Assembly (NCBI GenBank): GCA_016124655.1
Contig: WGNI01000004.1
Span: 124,001-188,000, forward strand
Reading direction: 5' to 3'
From: Alphaproteobacteria bacterium
Lineage (GTDB): Bacteria; Pseudomonadota; Alphaproteobacteria; Caulobacterales; Aquidulcibacteraceae
Length of the DNA stretch: 64,000 nucleotides
Position numbers and translations under genes: made by a program. Below the pieces are notes generated by a model. That model made no database searches, had not been told where the DNA came from, and saw nothing but the letters and a program-made list of their open reading frames with translations. This document shows, one piece after another, positions 37,347-47,572 of the stretch. The stretch's first letter is position 1; each line of letters starts with the position of its first letter.

Positions 37347-38342
37347 TTAGGCCTTGCCGGGCGTCAGGCGGCGGTCGAACTGGTCGGGATGGATGAATTC
37401 CTCTCGGAACCAGGGATAGTCCCTGGGCTCGAAGATCGCGCGCAGCCAATCGCCGACGGCGCGCACACGCGCGCTTTTCATGGCGTCGCGACGATACACC
37501 ATGGACAAGCGCACTTTCGCCAGCGGCTCCTGCCAGGCCAGCTCAAGCGGCGGCGCGTAAGGCTTGATCCAAGTCGGCGCGGCCGCGATGCCTGCGCCGG
37601 CGCTCGCGGCGTAGATGTGCACGGCGCTTGAGTTCGATTCCACGCCAATCTCAGCGACCGCGGCGATGGATTGCGCGCGATCATCCCAGGACGCGCGCTG
37701 ATGCGTAAACGCGCGAAGATGAATGAAGCGGTGATGGGAGAGCTCGGGCAACGTCTTGGGCGCGCCATGCTTGCGCAAATACCCTTGCGAGGCCCAGAGC
37801 ATGTAGTGATACGTCGCCAAAGGCGCGATCACCATGTCGGGCCGATGCTCGTCCTTGAACGCGAGCAGGATGTCCGGCGTCTCTGGAAAAGCGTTGTGCG
37901 GCCACATCCCGCAATCGATCTTTACCTGGATGCTGGGGTTCTGCTCGTGAAACCCCTCCAGTTTCTGCGTCAGCCAGAACGTCGCCAGTCCGTCGGGCGC
38001 GGCGACAAGGACGCTGCCCTGGCGGCGTTTGTCTTGGGCGCCGGCGACGCGCTCTATCGATTCCGCGGCGCGCGCCATGGTTTGGGCGTACTCCAACACC
38101 TCCTGGCCGGCATGGGTCAGGGTCACGCCCTTGGCGCCGCGCTCAAAGAGCTTGGATTGGAGGCGCGCCTCCAGCAGGTCCAAGCGCTTGGACACCATAC
38201 TTGGCGTCACGCCGAGAATGCGCGCCGCGCCGGAAATGCTATGGGCCTCGTACACCGCGTTGAACACGCGAATGTCGTCCCAGTCCATTTTTGGCCGCCC
38301 GCTCGCTGATTTCGGAAACGAGCCCTTTCCATCTTTCGTCAC
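37347..38342 (-). CDS. LysR family transcriptional regulator
   Basis: 331 aa. The winged helix-turn-helix (RVFNAVYEAHSISGAARILGVTPSMVSKRLDLLEARL) is at about residues 25-62, and the effector domain spans 105-310. The GTG at 38342 is preferred because AAGGAGG lies 7 bases upstream; the internal ATG at 38288 has no such site, so an 18-residue N-terminal arm precedes the HTH. It is convergent with the FdhF/YdeP gene and 18 bases from it, so it might regulate that gene, but it lacks the usual divergent position of a LysR target. Confidence 0.92.
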   Translation of the reverse strand: MTKDGKGSFPKSASGRPKMDWDDIRVFNAVYEAHSISGAARILGVTPSMVSKRLDLLEARLQSKLFERGAKGVTLTHAGQEVLEYAQTMARAAESIERVAGAQDKRRQGSVLVAAPDGLATFWLTQKLEGFHEQNPSIQVKIDCGMWPHNAFPETPDILLAFKDEHRPDMVIAPLATYHYMLWASQGYLRKHGAPKTLPELSHHRFIHLRAFTHQRASWDDRAQSIAAVAEIGVESNSSAVHIYAASAGAGIAAAPTWIKPYAPPLELAWQEPLAKVRLSMVYRRDAMKSARVRAVGDWLRAIFEPRDYPWFREEFIHPDQFDRRLTPGKA

Positions 38343-38561
38343 GCGAAACCCTCCTTCCTCATCTAGATTTCAAACTGCACGCGGGGGCGGTTTGACCCGG
38401 CCTCGCTCAGCGCTGGGGGTTGGGGACTTGCGTCGTCGCCGTCTTGGTCCATCGCTTCTGTGGCTCGAAGCGCGGCCAGGCTGCGGACAGGCGAGCTTTC
38501 GGGCTGGCTGCGACGCAAGCCCCCGCTCCCGGCCCCCGGTCTTTCAAGCAGCGTGAACCCG

Positions 38562-38759
38562 ATGTCTTCCTCCCTTCAGAGCCTCTGGCAGGCTGAGGCC
38601 ATGGTCCGAACCCTGAGCGCCCTGCAGGACACAGTGGCTCACTTCGATCATTACGAAGCAGAAACGCTTTTGGAGCTGCGGAGGGCGCTCGCAATTGCAT
38701 ACGCCGCTGCGGCGCGCCTGGAGGCGGAGCTTTCCCTGGCCCTGGAAGAGACCGCCTGA
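38562..38759 (+). CDS. small helical hypothetical protein (65 aa)
   Basis: The sequence MSSSLQSLWQAEAMVRTL... to ...LEAELSLALEETA is amphipathic and entirely helix-compatible, with heptad-like Leu/Ala spacing, no Cys and no membrane segment. The upstream in-frame extension from 38460 is Arg/Pro-rich and looks non-coding, so the ATG at 38562 is taken. The ribosome binding site is weak. Not recognised. It lies between the LysR gene and the SdhAF4-like gene. Confidence 0.45.
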   Translation: MSSSLQSLWQAEAMVRTLSALQDTVAHFDHYEAETLLELRRALAIAYAAAARLEAELSLALEETA

Positions 38760-38787
38760 CGCGCTCCGGCGGCCTTGGCCGGCTTCG

Positions 38788-39015
38788 CTAGAAGTCGCTG
38801 GCGAGGCCTTTGCGCTCCCAGTCGCGGTAACGCGTCGGTTCTGGGCCTTCCAGACCCCCAATTTCAGCAGGGAGGTCGGGCCCCGCCGCACGCCGGCGCG
38901 CTGCGGCCTCCTCCAGGGCGCGCTTCGCCTCCGGGGTCAGCGTCTTGCCGGGCGCGGTCGCGGTGACATCCGCGTGATCCGGCTCGCCCGGCGACTTCCA
39001 AGCGCCTTGGGCCAT
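38788..39015 (-). CDS. DUF1674 / succinate dehydrogenase assembly factor 4-like protein
   Basis: 75 aa. The C-terminus [20 protein letters not shown]...SDF is the invariant block of DUF1674, the bacterial relatives of mitochondrial Sdh8/SDHAF4. That factor binds flavinylated SdhA and shields it before complex II assembly. The ATG at 39015 has AGGAGAT at the right spacing; the ATG 6 bases upstream would overlap that site. It is divergent from htpX. No sdh genes are in the window. Confidence 0.85.
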   Translation of the reverse strand: MAQGAWKSPGEPDHADVTATAPGKTLTPEAKRALEEAAARRRAAGPDLPAEIGGLEGPEPTRYRDWERKGLASDF

Positions 39016-39079
39016 GACCATATCTCCTGCCACTCGCTCTCTTGGCGCATGGGGCGCCGGGCGAAGGATACTCGCTTCG

Positions 39080-40018
39080 ATGAACCAGACGAAGACCTTC
39101 ATGCTCCTTGCGGCGCTGACCGCGCTGTTTGGGGGCGTCGGCTATTTGATCGGGGGCGCATCGGGCATGGCGATCGCGCTTGTCGTGGCGGTCGCCATGA
39201 ACGCATTCGCCTACTGGAACGCGGACAAGATGGTGCTGCGCCACTTCCGGGCTGTTGCGGCGGACGCAAACCATCCCGACCCGCGCGTGCGCGCCTATGT
39301 GCAGGACACGCTCGACCTTGCGGTGCGGGCGCAGCTGCCGGCGCCGAAAGTCTACATCATCGACAACCCGCAGCCGAACGCGTTCGCCACGGGCCGCAAT
39401 CCCGCCTATGCGGCAGTCGCGGCCACGACCGGGCTGTTGGGCATGCTTACGCGCGAAGAGATTCGCGGCGTGATGGCGCACGAACTTGCGCACGTGAAGA
39501 ACCGCGACACGCTGACCATGACCGTGACGGCGACCATCGCCGGCGCGATCGGTCTGTTGGCGAATTTCGCAATGTTCTTCGGCGTGCGCGATTCCGAGGG
39601 CCGTCCGAACATGATTGCGGGCCTTGCGATCATGATCCTGGCGCCGCTCGCGGCGTCGCTGGTGCAGATGGCGATCTCGCGCGCGCGGGAATACGAAGCC
39701 GACCGCATCGGCGCGGAGATCGCCGGCGATCCGCAGAGCCTGGCGCGCGCGCTGGAGAAGATCGAGCATTATGCGCGCAGCGGCCGCGTGAACGTCGACG
39801 CGGAACGCAATCCGGCGATGGCGCACCTGTTCATCATCAATCCGCTGAGCGGCCAGGGCGCGGACAATCTCTTCTCCACGCACCCGGCGACGCGCAATCG
39901 CGTCGCCCAGCTGATGGAGCTGGCGCAGCGCTTCGGCCAGGCCTGGAGCGCGCCGGCGCCGGCTGCAGCCAGCGCAGGCGGGCCCTGGGGCGCGCGCAAG
40001 CGCGGACCTTGGGGGTAA
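39080..40018 (+). CDS. htpX: membrane zinc metalloprotease HtpX
   Basis: 312 aa from the ATG at 39080. Two N-terminal membrane helices (about 6-46) are followed by the M48 motif [10 protein letters not shown] (His134, Glu135, His138). Two further hydrophobic segments (about 150-170 and 180-200) precede the third zinc ligand Glu in REYEADRIG. The C-terminal tail is Ala/Gly-rich and ends KRGPWG. HtpX degrades misfolded inner-membrane proteins alongside FtsH. Confidence 0.96.
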   Translation: MNQTKTFMLLAALTALFGGVGYLIGGASGMAIALVVAVAMNAFAYWNADKMVLRHFRAVAADANHPDPRVRAYVQDTLDLAVRAQLPAPKVYIIDNPQPNAFATGRNPAYAAVAATTGLLGMLTREEIRGVMAHELAHVKNRDTLTMTVTATIAGAIGLLANFAMFFGVRDSEGRPNMIAGLAIMILAPLAASLVQMAISRAREYEADRIGAEIAGDPQSLARALEKIEHYARSGRVNVDAERNPAMAHLFIINPLSGQGADNLFSTHPATRNRVAQLMELAQRFGQAWSAPAPAAASAGGPWGARKRGPWG

Positions 40019-40063
40019 ACGCGGGCGATTGCTCCGCAGCGCCGCGTCGCCCACAAGACGGCG

Positions 40064-41353
40064 ATGCCCGCACCATCCGCTCGCCGCGTCGCGGCTGGAC
40101 TTTTGAGCGCAGTCCTCGATGAGGGCCGGACGCTGGACGACGCGCTGGCGCGCTCGGACACGTTTGCGGCGCTGGAAGGCCGAGACCGCGCCTTCGCCCG
40201 CGCAATCGTTTCGGCTGCGCTGCGCCGGCTGGGCGGGATCGATCTGGTGCTGGCGCGGTTTTTGAGTCGGCCGCTGCCGGAGTCCGCGACATTGGCGCGC
40301 GCGCTGTTGCGCACGGCGGCCGCGCAGTTGCTGGTGTTGGGCACGCCGGCGCATGCTGTGGTGAGTGAAACCGTGTCGCTGGCGAATGCGGAGCGCAAAG
40401 CGCAGGGCTTCGCCAAGCTGATGAACGCGGTTTTGCGCAAAGTGGCGGGCGAAGGTCCCGCCATCCTGGATGCAGCGGCGCCGGGGGTGGACTTGCCGGC
40501 CTGGCTATCTGCGCGCTGGCGCGCGGCTTATGGCGGCGAGGCTGCGGCAGCGATGGCTTCTGCGCTTCTTTTGGAACCGGCGACGGACCTGACCGCGAAA
40601 ACCGACGCCGCGGCATGGGCTGAGCGGCTGGGCGCGGAGCTCACGCCGACGGGATCGCTGCGTTTGCCGCCCAAAGCCGCGCCTGTGCCCGATTTGCCGG
40701 GCTTCGCCGAGGGCGCATGGTGGGTGCAGGACGCGGCCGCGGCCTTGCCCGCGCGGTTGCTGGGCGAGGTCCGCGGTCAATCCGTGGCTGATCTTTGCGC
40801 CGCGCCTGGGGGGAAAACGCTGCAGCTGGCGGCGGCGGGGGCCAAGGTGACAGCCATCGACATCGATGCGGCCCGGCTGGAGCGCGTGGCGCAAAACCTC
40901 AAGCGCGCCCGGCTTGAGGCCACGCTGATCGCGGCGGATGCGGGCAATTGGTCCCCGGCGGCGCCGTTCGACGCGGTTCTGCTCGACGCGCCCTGCTCCG
41001 CCACCGGGACGTTGCGGCGCCATCCGGACGCTGCCTGGCTGCGCCGGCCCGGGGATATCCCGAAGCTTTCGCAGCTGCAGCGCCGCCTGCTCGACGCCGC
41101 CGCGCGGATGGTGAAGCCGGGCGGCTTGTGCGTTTACGCGGTGTGCTCGCTTGAACCCGAGGAAGGCCCGGCGATTGTCACGGCCGCGCTGGGCGCCGGC
41201 GCGTGGCGGCGCAAGCCCTTGAGCGCAGAAGATGTTTCTGGCTGCGCGGCGTTTCTGACGCCGGAGGGCGACTTGCGGACAACGCCGGCGCACTGGCCTG
41301 AGCGCGGCGGGCTCGACGGGTTCTACGCAGCGCGTCTGGAGCGCTGCGGGTGA
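40064..41353 (+). CDS. rsmB: 16S rRNA (cytosine-C5) methyltransferase RsmB-like
   Basis: 429 aa with an N-terminal NusB-like domain (about 5-130; ARRVAAGLLSAVLDEG, ARAIVSAALRRLGGID) and a C-terminal SAM methyltransferase. The latter has DLCAAPGGKTLQLA, the motif IV Cys in DAPCSATG (about residue 311) and the catalytic motif VI Cys in AVCSLEPEEG (about 361). Both cysteines are those used by RNA m5C enzymes. It probably modifies the C967 position of 16S rRNA. rpe follows 37 bases downstream. Confidence 0.93.
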   Translation: MPAPSARRVAAGLLSAVLDEGRTLDDALARSDTFAALEGRDRAFARAIVSAALRRLGGIDLVLARFLSRPLPESATLARALLRTAAAQLLVLGTPAHAVVSETVSLANAERKAQGFAKLMNAVLRKVAGEGPAILDAAAPGVDLPAWLSARWRAAYGGEAAAAMASALLLEPATDLTAKTDAAAWAERLGAELTPTGSLRLPPKAAPVPDLPGFAEGAWWVQDAAAALPARLLGEVRGQSVADLCAAPGGKTLQLAAAGAKVTAIDIDAARLERVAQNLKRARLEATLIAADAGNWSPAAPFDAVLLDAPCSATGTLRRHPDAAWLRRPGDIPKLSQLQRRLLDAAARMVKPGGLCVYAVCSLEPEEGPAIVTAALGAGAWRRKPLSAEDVSGCAAFLTPEGDLRTTPAHWPERGGLDGFYAARLERCG

Positions 41354-41390
41354 ACTTGCGCTCATGTGCGCACCCTGATACCCGCGACCC

Positions 41391-42056
41391 ATGGCGCGGA
41401 CCCTGATCGCGCCGTCAATCCTGGCGGCAGATTTCTCAAAGCTGGGCGAAGAAGCGGTGGCGGTGGAAGCCGCAGGCGCCGATCTTCTGCATGTCGACGT
41501 GATGGACGGGCACTTCGTGCCCAACATCACGATCGGGCCGGTGGTCCTGAAATCGCTGAAGCCGCACGTCAAAATCCCCTTCGACGTGCATTTGATGATC
41601 AGCCCGGTCGACGCGTATCTGCAGGCCTTCCGCGACGCGGGCGCGGATATCCTGACGGTGCATCCCGAAGCCGGGCCGCATATTCATCGCACGCTGCAGG
41701 CCATCAAGGCGACGGGGGCCAAAGCTGGCGCATCGCTCAATCCCGGCACGCCCGTTGAAACGTTGGAGCCGCTGCTCGATCAGCTCGACCTGGTGCTGAT
41801 CATGAGCGTGAATCCCGGCTTCGGCGGGCAAAGTTTCATCGCCAGCCAATTGCGCAAAATCGAACGCGCGCGCACTATGATCGATGGGTGCGGGCGCGAC
41901 ATCATCCTGGAAGTTGATGGCGGCGTGAACGAAACGACGGCGCGACAATGCATTGAAGCGGGCGCCACCGCGCTGGTCGCGGGCACCGCAGTGTTTTCCG
42001 GCGATCGCGCCGATTACGCGCGAAACATCGCACGGCTGCGCGGCGACGCGCGGTGA
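41391..42056 (+). CDS. rpe: ribulose-phosphate 3-epimerase
   Basis: 221-aa TIM barrel with the Rpe signature: [28 protein letters not shown] with metal His and Asp, VHLMI, and GFGGQSFI plus [11 protein letters not shown] with the second Asp. It interconverts ribulose 5-phosphate and xylulose 5-phosphate in the pentose phosphate and Calvin pathways. Its stop overlaps the next gene by 4 bases (GTGA). Confidence 0.97.
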   Translation: MARTLIAPSILAADFSKLGEEAVAVEAAGADLLHVDVMDGHFVPNITIGPVVLKSLKPHVKIPFDVHLMISPVDAYLQAFRDAGADILTVHPEAGPHIHRTLQAIKATGAKAGASLNPGTPVETLEPLLDQLDLVLIMSVNPGFGGQSFIASQLRKIERARTMIDGCGRDIILEVDGGVNETTARQCIEAGATALVAGTAVFSGDRADYARNIARLRGDAR

Positions 42057-43750
42057 CCATGGCGGGGTTGCGCGCAACATCGCCCAACGCATGGCGGGCG
42101 CTGTTGAATGCGGCGACCGAAGAATGGCGCTCAACCCCGTTCTATCGCAATTCGCTCAACGGCTCGGACCCGCAGCGCGTGCTGCAATGGGGGCGCGATC
42201 CGCGCTTTGGCGATCCTGAGCGCGGGCGGGAAATCCTGCGCGGGCAATGGCGGATCGCTACGGAAAAGCTGCATCCCACGCACCCGATCCCCTGGGCGGT
42301 GACGCATCCTTCGCCGCATTTCACGGCGCGGCTGCATTCGTTCTCGTGGCTGATCGATCTGGCCAGCATCGGCGCTGACAGCTACCCGCTCGCGGCCAAG
42401 CTGATCGAGACCTGGGCTCAGGCCTATGGCGATTGGCATGACGCCGCATGGGCCCCAGAACTTGTGTCGGAACGGCTCTATGCCTGGATGTGCCACGGCC
42501 AACCGGCGTTGGCGCGCGCGGATCCCGCCATGCAGCCCGCGCTTTTGCGCTCGATCGGGCGCCAGGCGCGCCACCTGCTGCAGGCGGCCAAGGACATCCA
42601 CAATCCCATCGCGCGGATCAAAGCCGGCGCCGCGCTTGTCGTGACGGGCTGCGCGATCGCCGACGGCGAAGCAATGGTCGATCTCGGCAAGGAAATCCTG
42701 GTCGAAGCGTGCGCTTCGCAGTTTCATCCGGACGGCGGACATTTGTCGCGTTCGCCCGAGGCCTGCCTGATGGCGGTTTGCGACCTGATGACCGCGGATG
42801 ATGCGCTGGCGCGCAAGGGCGTGGAGTGCCCGCGCCTGATGCACGACACGCAGACCCGCACAGCCACGCTCTTGCGCCTTCTGCGCTATCCCGACGGGGC
42901 GCTCGCCAACTTTCATGGCGGCTCGGAATCTGATCCGCGCGCCATCGCACGCATCCTGACGGACCTGCATGTCGCCGAGCCGGCGTTTCAGTTCGCCACG
43001 CAGTCGGGCTATCAGCGCATTGTCGCCGGCGAGACGACCTTTCTGATGGATGTTGGGCCTGCGCCGCCGCGCGGCTTCGGCGAGCGCGCGCATGCGAGCG
43101 CTTTGGCGTTCGAGTTGTGCAGCGGCGGCGATCGGCTGATCGTCAATGTCGGCGCGGCGCGCGAACTGGCGCCGGAGTGGCGCGCGGCCGCGCGCGCGAC
43201 CAACGGCCATTCCACGCTGGGCGTCGATGACGCGCTCTCAGCGCCCTTTCGGCGGCGAGGCCTGCGCGGCGCGGCTGAGCCATCCGGTCCTGATGTGCGC
43301 AGCAAGCGCACCGAAGGCCAAGAATGGATCAGCGTCGAAGCGGAGCATGAAGGCTATCGCGCGTCGTATGGCTTTATTCATCGCCGCACGATTTCGCTCG
43401 ACGCTTCAGGCCGGCGCGTCGCGGGCCTTGATCAATTGAGCCGGCCGTTTGTTGACGGCAAGGCGTCGAGCCAGCGCGCCATCCCCTACGCGATCCGGTT
43501 TCATCTGCATCCTGGCGTGCGCGCGGGATGGCACGCGCCGCGCGAACCGAAGCTTGAAACCCCTGGCGGACGGGTGTGGCGGATGAAAACCGACGCCGTG
43601 CAGGTGCGGATCGAAGACAGCGTGTATCTCTCCGCCGCGAACACGCCGCAGCGTTCGACGCAGGTGGTGATGTTCGGCGAAGCCGATCCCAACGGCGCCG
43701 GAACCGAGCCTTCCAACCAGGTGTTCTGGCAATTGATCCGCATTGATTAG
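42053..43750 (+). CDS. heparinase II/III family protein
   Basis: 565 aa. An N-terminal alpha/alpha toroid (about 30-330; [50 protein letters not shown]) is followed by a beta-sandwich C-terminus, including [23 protein letters not shown]. The HPDGGH and [11 protein letters not shown] segments match the heparinase II/III-like polysaccharide lyase family (PL12-like). The natural substrate is unlikely to be heparin; it may be an envelope or exopolysaccharide. There is no signal peptide, which is unusual for a lyase. The start is GTG at 42053 (coupled to rpe) or ATG at 42059. Confidence 0.88.
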   Translation: MTMAGLRATSPNAWRALLNAATEEWRSTPFYRNSLNGSDPQRVLQWGRDPRFGDPERGREILRGQWRIATEKLHPTHPIPWAVTHPSPHFTARLHSFSWLIDLASIGADSYPLAAKLIETWAQAYGDWHDAAWAPELVSERLYAWMCHGQPALARADPAMQPALLRSIGRQARHLLQAAKDIHNPIARIKAGAALVVTGCAIADGEAMVDLGKEILVEACASQFHPDGGHLSRSPEACLMAVCDLMTADDALARKGVECPRLMHDTQTRTATLLRLLRYPDGALANFHGGSESDPRAIARILTDLHVAEPAFQFATQSGYQRIVAGETTFLMDVGPAPPRGFGERAHASALAFELCSGGDRLIVNVGAARELAPEWRAAARATNGHSTLGVDDALSAPFRRRGLRGAAEPSGPDVRSKRTEGQEWISVEAEHEGYRASYGFIHRRTISLDASGRRVAGLDQLSRPFVDGKASSQRAIPYAIRFHLHPGVRAGWHAPREPKLETPGGRVWRMKTDAVQVRIEDSVYLSAANTPQRSTQVVMFGEADPNGAGTEPSNQVFWQLIRID

Positions 43751-43762
43751 CGATCGCGTCAA

Positions 43763-44827
43763 TCATGCGCCCGGCGCGGGCAGAGATTCGCCCAACACCT
43801 TGTTGACGTACAATTTGATGATGAACGTCGCCATCACGACCGCGATCGGCAAGGCCAGAAGCACGCCCAGCGGTCCGAACAGCAAGCCCATGGCTAGCAC
43901 GACAAACAAGGTCACGGCGGGCGGCATGGATACGGCGCGGCGCTGCACCAGCGGATAAATCACGTTCGCCTCCAATTGCGAGGCGATGGTGTAGCCGATC
44001 ACGGCCCAGAGCGCGGTCTGCGGGCTGACGGTCAACGCCAGCAGCGCAGCCGGGATCATCGCAACGAAGGGACCAACCAAAGGCACGATCTGAGCCGCGC
44101 CCGCGATCAGCGCGAGCGCCAGGAAAGCCGGCACTTTCAGCGCCCAAAAGGTCACGCCCACGAGCACGGCGATGGTAGCCATGGAGATCAGCGTGCCCTG
44201 CATCCATTTGCGCAACGCCACCGCGGAGGCGCGCATGGCATCGGAGACATCGGGGCGCAGGCCGCGCGGCAAGAGCACGAGCGCACCGTCGATATAGGAC
44301 CGCGGACTGGCGGCGAAAAAGATCGCGGCGACCAGCACGACGAAGGTGTCCACTGCGGCGTTGACGAAGGACAAGGTGACGTTGCCGAGATTGGCGATCA
44401 CATCGGAGATGGCGGCGCCATCGCCGCGGCGCGCCAGGAACTGCTCCATCTGCTGGACCGCCGCGGGCCCGAACGGGGCCTGCATCAAATAGGTCCTGAG
44501 ATCGCTCCAGGCTTGCGGCAGGCGCGCGGCGAGATCGTCGGTCTGGGCGCTGATCTGGGCGCCGAACATCCAAAATAGGCCAATAACGGCGGCGAGGAAG
44601 AGCACCACCACGAGCGCCAACGAGCCCGCCGGGCCGAGCGGCGTGCGCCTGGCGATCGGGTTGGCGAGGCCGCGCAAGCCGACGGAAATCACCGCGGCGG
44701 CGAAGACCAGCAACAGGACGTGGCGCCACGTCCAGGCCAGGAGCGCGACGGCGACGACAGCCAGCACGATGAGAGCGCGGCGGAGCGTTGTGTCAGAACC
44801 GCCGGCGGCGCGATGTTGGTCTGCCAT
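43763..44827 (-). CDS. AI-2E family transporter (PerM-like)
   Basis: 354 aa from the ATG at 44827 (MADQHRAAGG). About seven or eight hydrophobic segments are present, including LLVFAAAVISVGLRGLANPI, the amphipathic middle typical of the family, and the signature QIVPLVGPFVAMIPA with LLALPIAVVMATF near the end. Members include YdgG/TqsA-type exporters and Na+/H+-type transporters; substrate unknown. It is convergent with the heparinase gene across 12 bases and divergent from purH. The longer open frame upstream is out of character and was excluded. Confidence 0.92.
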   Translation of the reverse strand: MADQHRAAGGSDTTLRRALIVLAVVAVALLAWTWRHVLLLVFAAAVISVGLRGLANPIARRTPLGPAGSLALVVVLFLAAVIGLFWMFGAQISAQTDDLAARLPQAWSDLRTYLMQAPFGPAAVQQMEQFLARRGDGAAISDVIANLGNVTLSFVNAAVDTFVVLVAAIFFAASPRSYIDGALVLLPRGLRPDVSDAMRASAVALRKWMQGTLISMATIAVLVGVTFWALKVPAFLALALIAGAAQIVPLVGPFVAMIPAALLALTVSPQTALWAVIGYTIASQLEANVIYPLVQRRAVSMPPAVTLFVVLAMGLLFGPLGVLLALPIAVVMATFIIKLYVNKVLGESLPAPGA

Positions 44828-44944
44828 GCCTAGCCAACTGTTCCGGCCGGGCGGCGTTCCGGCAGCCGTCCGCTGCGGCGCCCCGCGCGCTGGCGCGGGC
44901 CCCCGAAGCCGCCTAACCAGACATTTTTCGCGCAGAAGGTCCGC

Positions 44945-46531
44945 ATGTCCCTCCTCCCCATCCGCCGGGCGCTGCTTTCGGTTTCCGACAAGACCGGACT
45001 GATCGAGGCCGCGCAAGCTTTGTCCGCGCGGGGCGTCGCGCTGATCTCGACGGGCGGCACCAAGGCCGCCATCGCAGCCGCGGGCCTGGCGGTCAAGGAT
45101 GTGAGCGCGGTCACGGGATTTCCGGAAATGATGGATGGGCGGGTGAAGACGCTGCATCCGAAAATTCACGGCGCGCTTTTAGCGCTGCGCGACAATGGCG
45201 AGCACAACGCGGCGCTTGAAGCGCACGACATCGCGCCGATCGATCTGTTGTACGTCAACCTTTATCCGTTTGAGGAAACGCTGCGCAGCGGCGCGGACTT
45301 CGAAACTTGCGTGGAGAACATCGATATCGGCGGGCCGGCGATGATCCGCGCGGCGGCGAAGAATCACGGCTTCACGACGGTGTGCACAGACACGGGCGAT
45401 ATCGCGCGTGTCTTGGAGGAGATGGCGGCGCACGACGGCGCTGTGACACATGCGCTGCGCAAGCAGCTTGCGGCAAAGGCCTATGCGCGCACGGCCGCTT
45501 ATGATGCGGCGATTTCAAATTGGTACGCCGCGCAAACGGGCGAAGACGCGCCGGCGTGGCGGGCTTTCGGCGGCGGTTTGAAGCAGACGCTGCGCTATGG
45601 CGAAAATCCGCATCAGACCGCGGCGTTTTATGTGTCGGCGGATGCGCGCGCCGGCGTCGCCACGGCGCGGCAGATCCAAGGCCGCGAGCTTTCCTACAAC
45701 AATATCGCCGATGCCGACGCGGCGATCGAACTCATTGCGGAATTCGATCCTGCGCAGAGCGCGGCGGTCGCGATCATCAAGCACGCCAATCCGTGCGGCG
45801 TCGCCTTGGGCGGGGATGTGAAGGCCGCCTATGAGCGTGCGTTTCTATGCGATCAGGTGTCGGCGTTCGGCGGGATCGTGGCGGCCAATCGCGCGCTCGA
45901 CGGCGCCGCGGCGACCGAGATCGTCAAGATCATGACAGAGATCGTGATCGCGCCGGACGCCGACGCCGACGCGCTGGCGATTTTCGCGAAGAAGAAGAAT
46001 CTGCGACTGCTCCTGACCGGCGCCCTGCCCGATGCGCACGCGCCGGGTATGACGTTCCGATCGGTCTCGGGGGGATTTCTGGCGCAAACCCGCGATGCGG
46101 GTCGCATCACGCGCGAGAACCTCACCATCGTCACGAAACGCGCGCCGACCGATCAGGAGATCGCGGACATGCTGTTTGCGTTCACGGTGTGCAAGCATGT
46201 GAAGTCGAACGCCATCGTCTACGCGAAGGACGGCCAAACCGCGGGCGTCGGCGCGGGGCAGATGAACCGCCGCGACAGCGCGCGGATCGCTGCGGTGCGG
46301 GCGCGGGAAGCAGCTGAGGCCGCGGGCTGGGCCAGCCCGCTGACGCTCGGCAGCGCGTGCGCGTCGGATGCGTTCTTTCCTTTCGCCGATGGGCTGATCC
46401 AGGCGGCGGAAGCCGGCGCGACGGCGATCATCCAGCCGGGCGGATCGATCCGCGACAAGGAGGTGATCGAGGCCGCCGACGCGGCGGGCCTGGCCATGGC
46501 GTTCACGGGGATGCGGCACTTCCGGCACTGA
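44945..46531 (+). CDS. purH: bifunctional AICAR formyltransferase/IMP cyclohydrolase
   Basis: 528 aa. The MGS-like cyclohydrolase domain (about 1-195; [39 protein letters not shown]) is followed by the AICAR formyltransferase domain ([35 protein letters not shown]). It carries out the last two steps of IMP synthesis in the cytoplasm. AAGG lies before the ATG. Confidence 0.98.
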   Translation: MSLLPIRRALLSVSDKTGLIEAAQALSARGVALISTGGTKAAIAAAGLAVKDVSAVTGFPEMMDGRVKTLHPKIHGALLALRDNGEHNAALEAHDIAPIDLLYVNLYPFEETLRSGADFETCVENIDIGGPAMIRAAAKNHGFTTVCTDTGDIARVLEEMAAHDGAVTHALRKQLAAKAYARTAAYDAAISNWYAAQTGEDAPAWRAFGGGLKQTLRYGENPHQTAAFYVSADARAGVATARQIQGRELSYNNIADADAAIELIAEFDPAQSAAVAIIKHANPCGVALGGDVKAAYERAFLCDQVSAFGGIVAANRALDGAAATEIVKIMTEIVIAPDADADALAIFAKKKNLRLLLTGALPDAHAPGMTFRSVSGGFLAQTRDAGRITRENLTIVTKRAPTDQEIADMLFAFTVCKHVKSNAIVYAKDGQTAGVGAGQMNRRDSARIAAVRAREAAEAAGWASPLTLGSACASDAFFPFADGLIQAAEAGATAIIQPGGSIRDKEVIEAADAAGLAMAFTGMRHFRH

Positions 46532-46593
46532 AGCGCCGCGCCGATACGGTTGCAGGGCTTTGCGGAAAGGCCCCGCGCGCCGTATGAAACGGC

Positions 46594-47004
46594 ATGGCTG
46601 TGCAAACGACCTTCGAACAGGAGACGGACGGCGTGATCGTGCGCGCCTCGCCGGCTTATCTGCCGGCGGAGTCGCAGCCGAAGGCGTCGAAATTCGTCTG
46701 GGTCTATACGATCGAAATCGAGAACAAGACGGCGGAAACGATCCAATTGCTTTCGCGGTTGTGGAAGATCACCGACGCGAATGGGGTGACGCACCGCGTC
46801 GAGGGCGACGGCGTGGTCGGGGAGCAGCCGGTGCTCGAGCCGGGGGAGATGTTCCGCTACACCAGCGCCTGCCCGCTCTCCACGCCGAGCGGTTGGATGG
46901 TCGGCTCGTATCGCATGACGCGACCGCAGACCGGCGAAGTCTTCGAGGTCGCCGTGCCTGCGTTTTCGTTGGATAGCCCGCAACGGCCGCAATACGCCAA
47001 TTAG
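46594..47004 (+). CDS. apaG: Co2+/Mg2+ efflux protein ApaG-like
   Basis: 136-aa protein made of one ApaG/DUF525 domain: [51 protein letters not shown] and GSYRM. This fibronectin III-like fold is linked to cobalt and magnesium resistance in enterobacteria, by genetics rather than a known biochemical activity. It lies between purH and the cupin gene on the same strand. Confidence 0.94.
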   Translation: MAVQTTFEQETDGVIVRASPAYLPAESQPKASKFVWVYTIEIENKTAETIQLLSRLWKITDANGVTHRVEGDGVVGEQPVLEPGEMFRYTSACPLSTPSGWMVGSYRMTRPQTGEVFEVAVPAFSLDSPQRPQYAN

Positions 47005-47026
47005 CCGAACTCGCTTGGAGGCGCGC

Positions 47027-47572
47027 ATGCACGCTCAGTTCGAAGAGGCCATGCGCCGCGTGATCACCGGCGACGACGCATCGGGCCAATCGACCATCAT
47101 CGTCGATGGACCGCCCTCGAACGCGGGCGGCGACAATCCCGCCAATCTGTTCGAAATCTGGACGGACGCGGTGAGCGGCGCACTTGATCCGAAAGAGCAC
47201 GCCGATCTCGGCGCCAAGAAGGCGTCGCTGTGTCCGCCGCATGGATCGGTCAAGGTGCGGTGGTTCGTGGCGCAGCCAACGCCCGACGGGATTCCCGCGG
47301 AAAAGATCAACGCCATCGTGCGCGATGCGTTCGCGGCGATTGACGCGGGACATTGCGTGACGGATCAATCCAAACATCCCGCCATGCACAAGACGGAATC
47401 AATCGATGTGATCTGCGTGTTGCAGGGCGATGTCTCGCTGATTCTCGACGGCGTCGAGACGCGCCTGAAGCCGGGCAATGTCGTCATTCAGCGCGGAACG
47501 TCGCATGCCTGGAAAGCGCATGGCGCACCGGCGCTGATGCTCGCCGTGCTGATCGAGCGCGGGCTCAAGTAA
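47027..47572 (+). CDS. cupin domain-containing protein
   Basis: 181 aa from the ATG at 47027, with GGAGG upstream. The C-terminal half is a cupin barrel: [39 protein letters not shown]. His in the GTSHAW motif is present, but the first motif lacks the usual HxH pair, so metal binding is uncertain. The N-terminal half (about 1-90; [34 protein letters not shown]) is seen in cupin proteins of aromatic or hydroxyacid metabolism. It overlaps the convergent hslO by 8 bases. Confidence 0.85.
   Translation: MHAQFEEAMRRVITGDDASGQSTIIVDGPPSNAGGDNPANLFEIWTDAVSGALDPKEHADLGAKKASLCPPHGSVKVRWFVAQPTPDGIPAEKINAIVRDAFAAIDAGHCVTDQSKHPAMHKTESIDVICVLQGDVSLILDGVETRLKPGNVVIQRGTSHAWKAHGAPALMLAVLIERGLK

Noticed and set aside
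46548-46578. Short imperfect hairpin between purH and apaG
   Set aside because: The stem is bulged and has no T-tract, so it is not called as a terminator.
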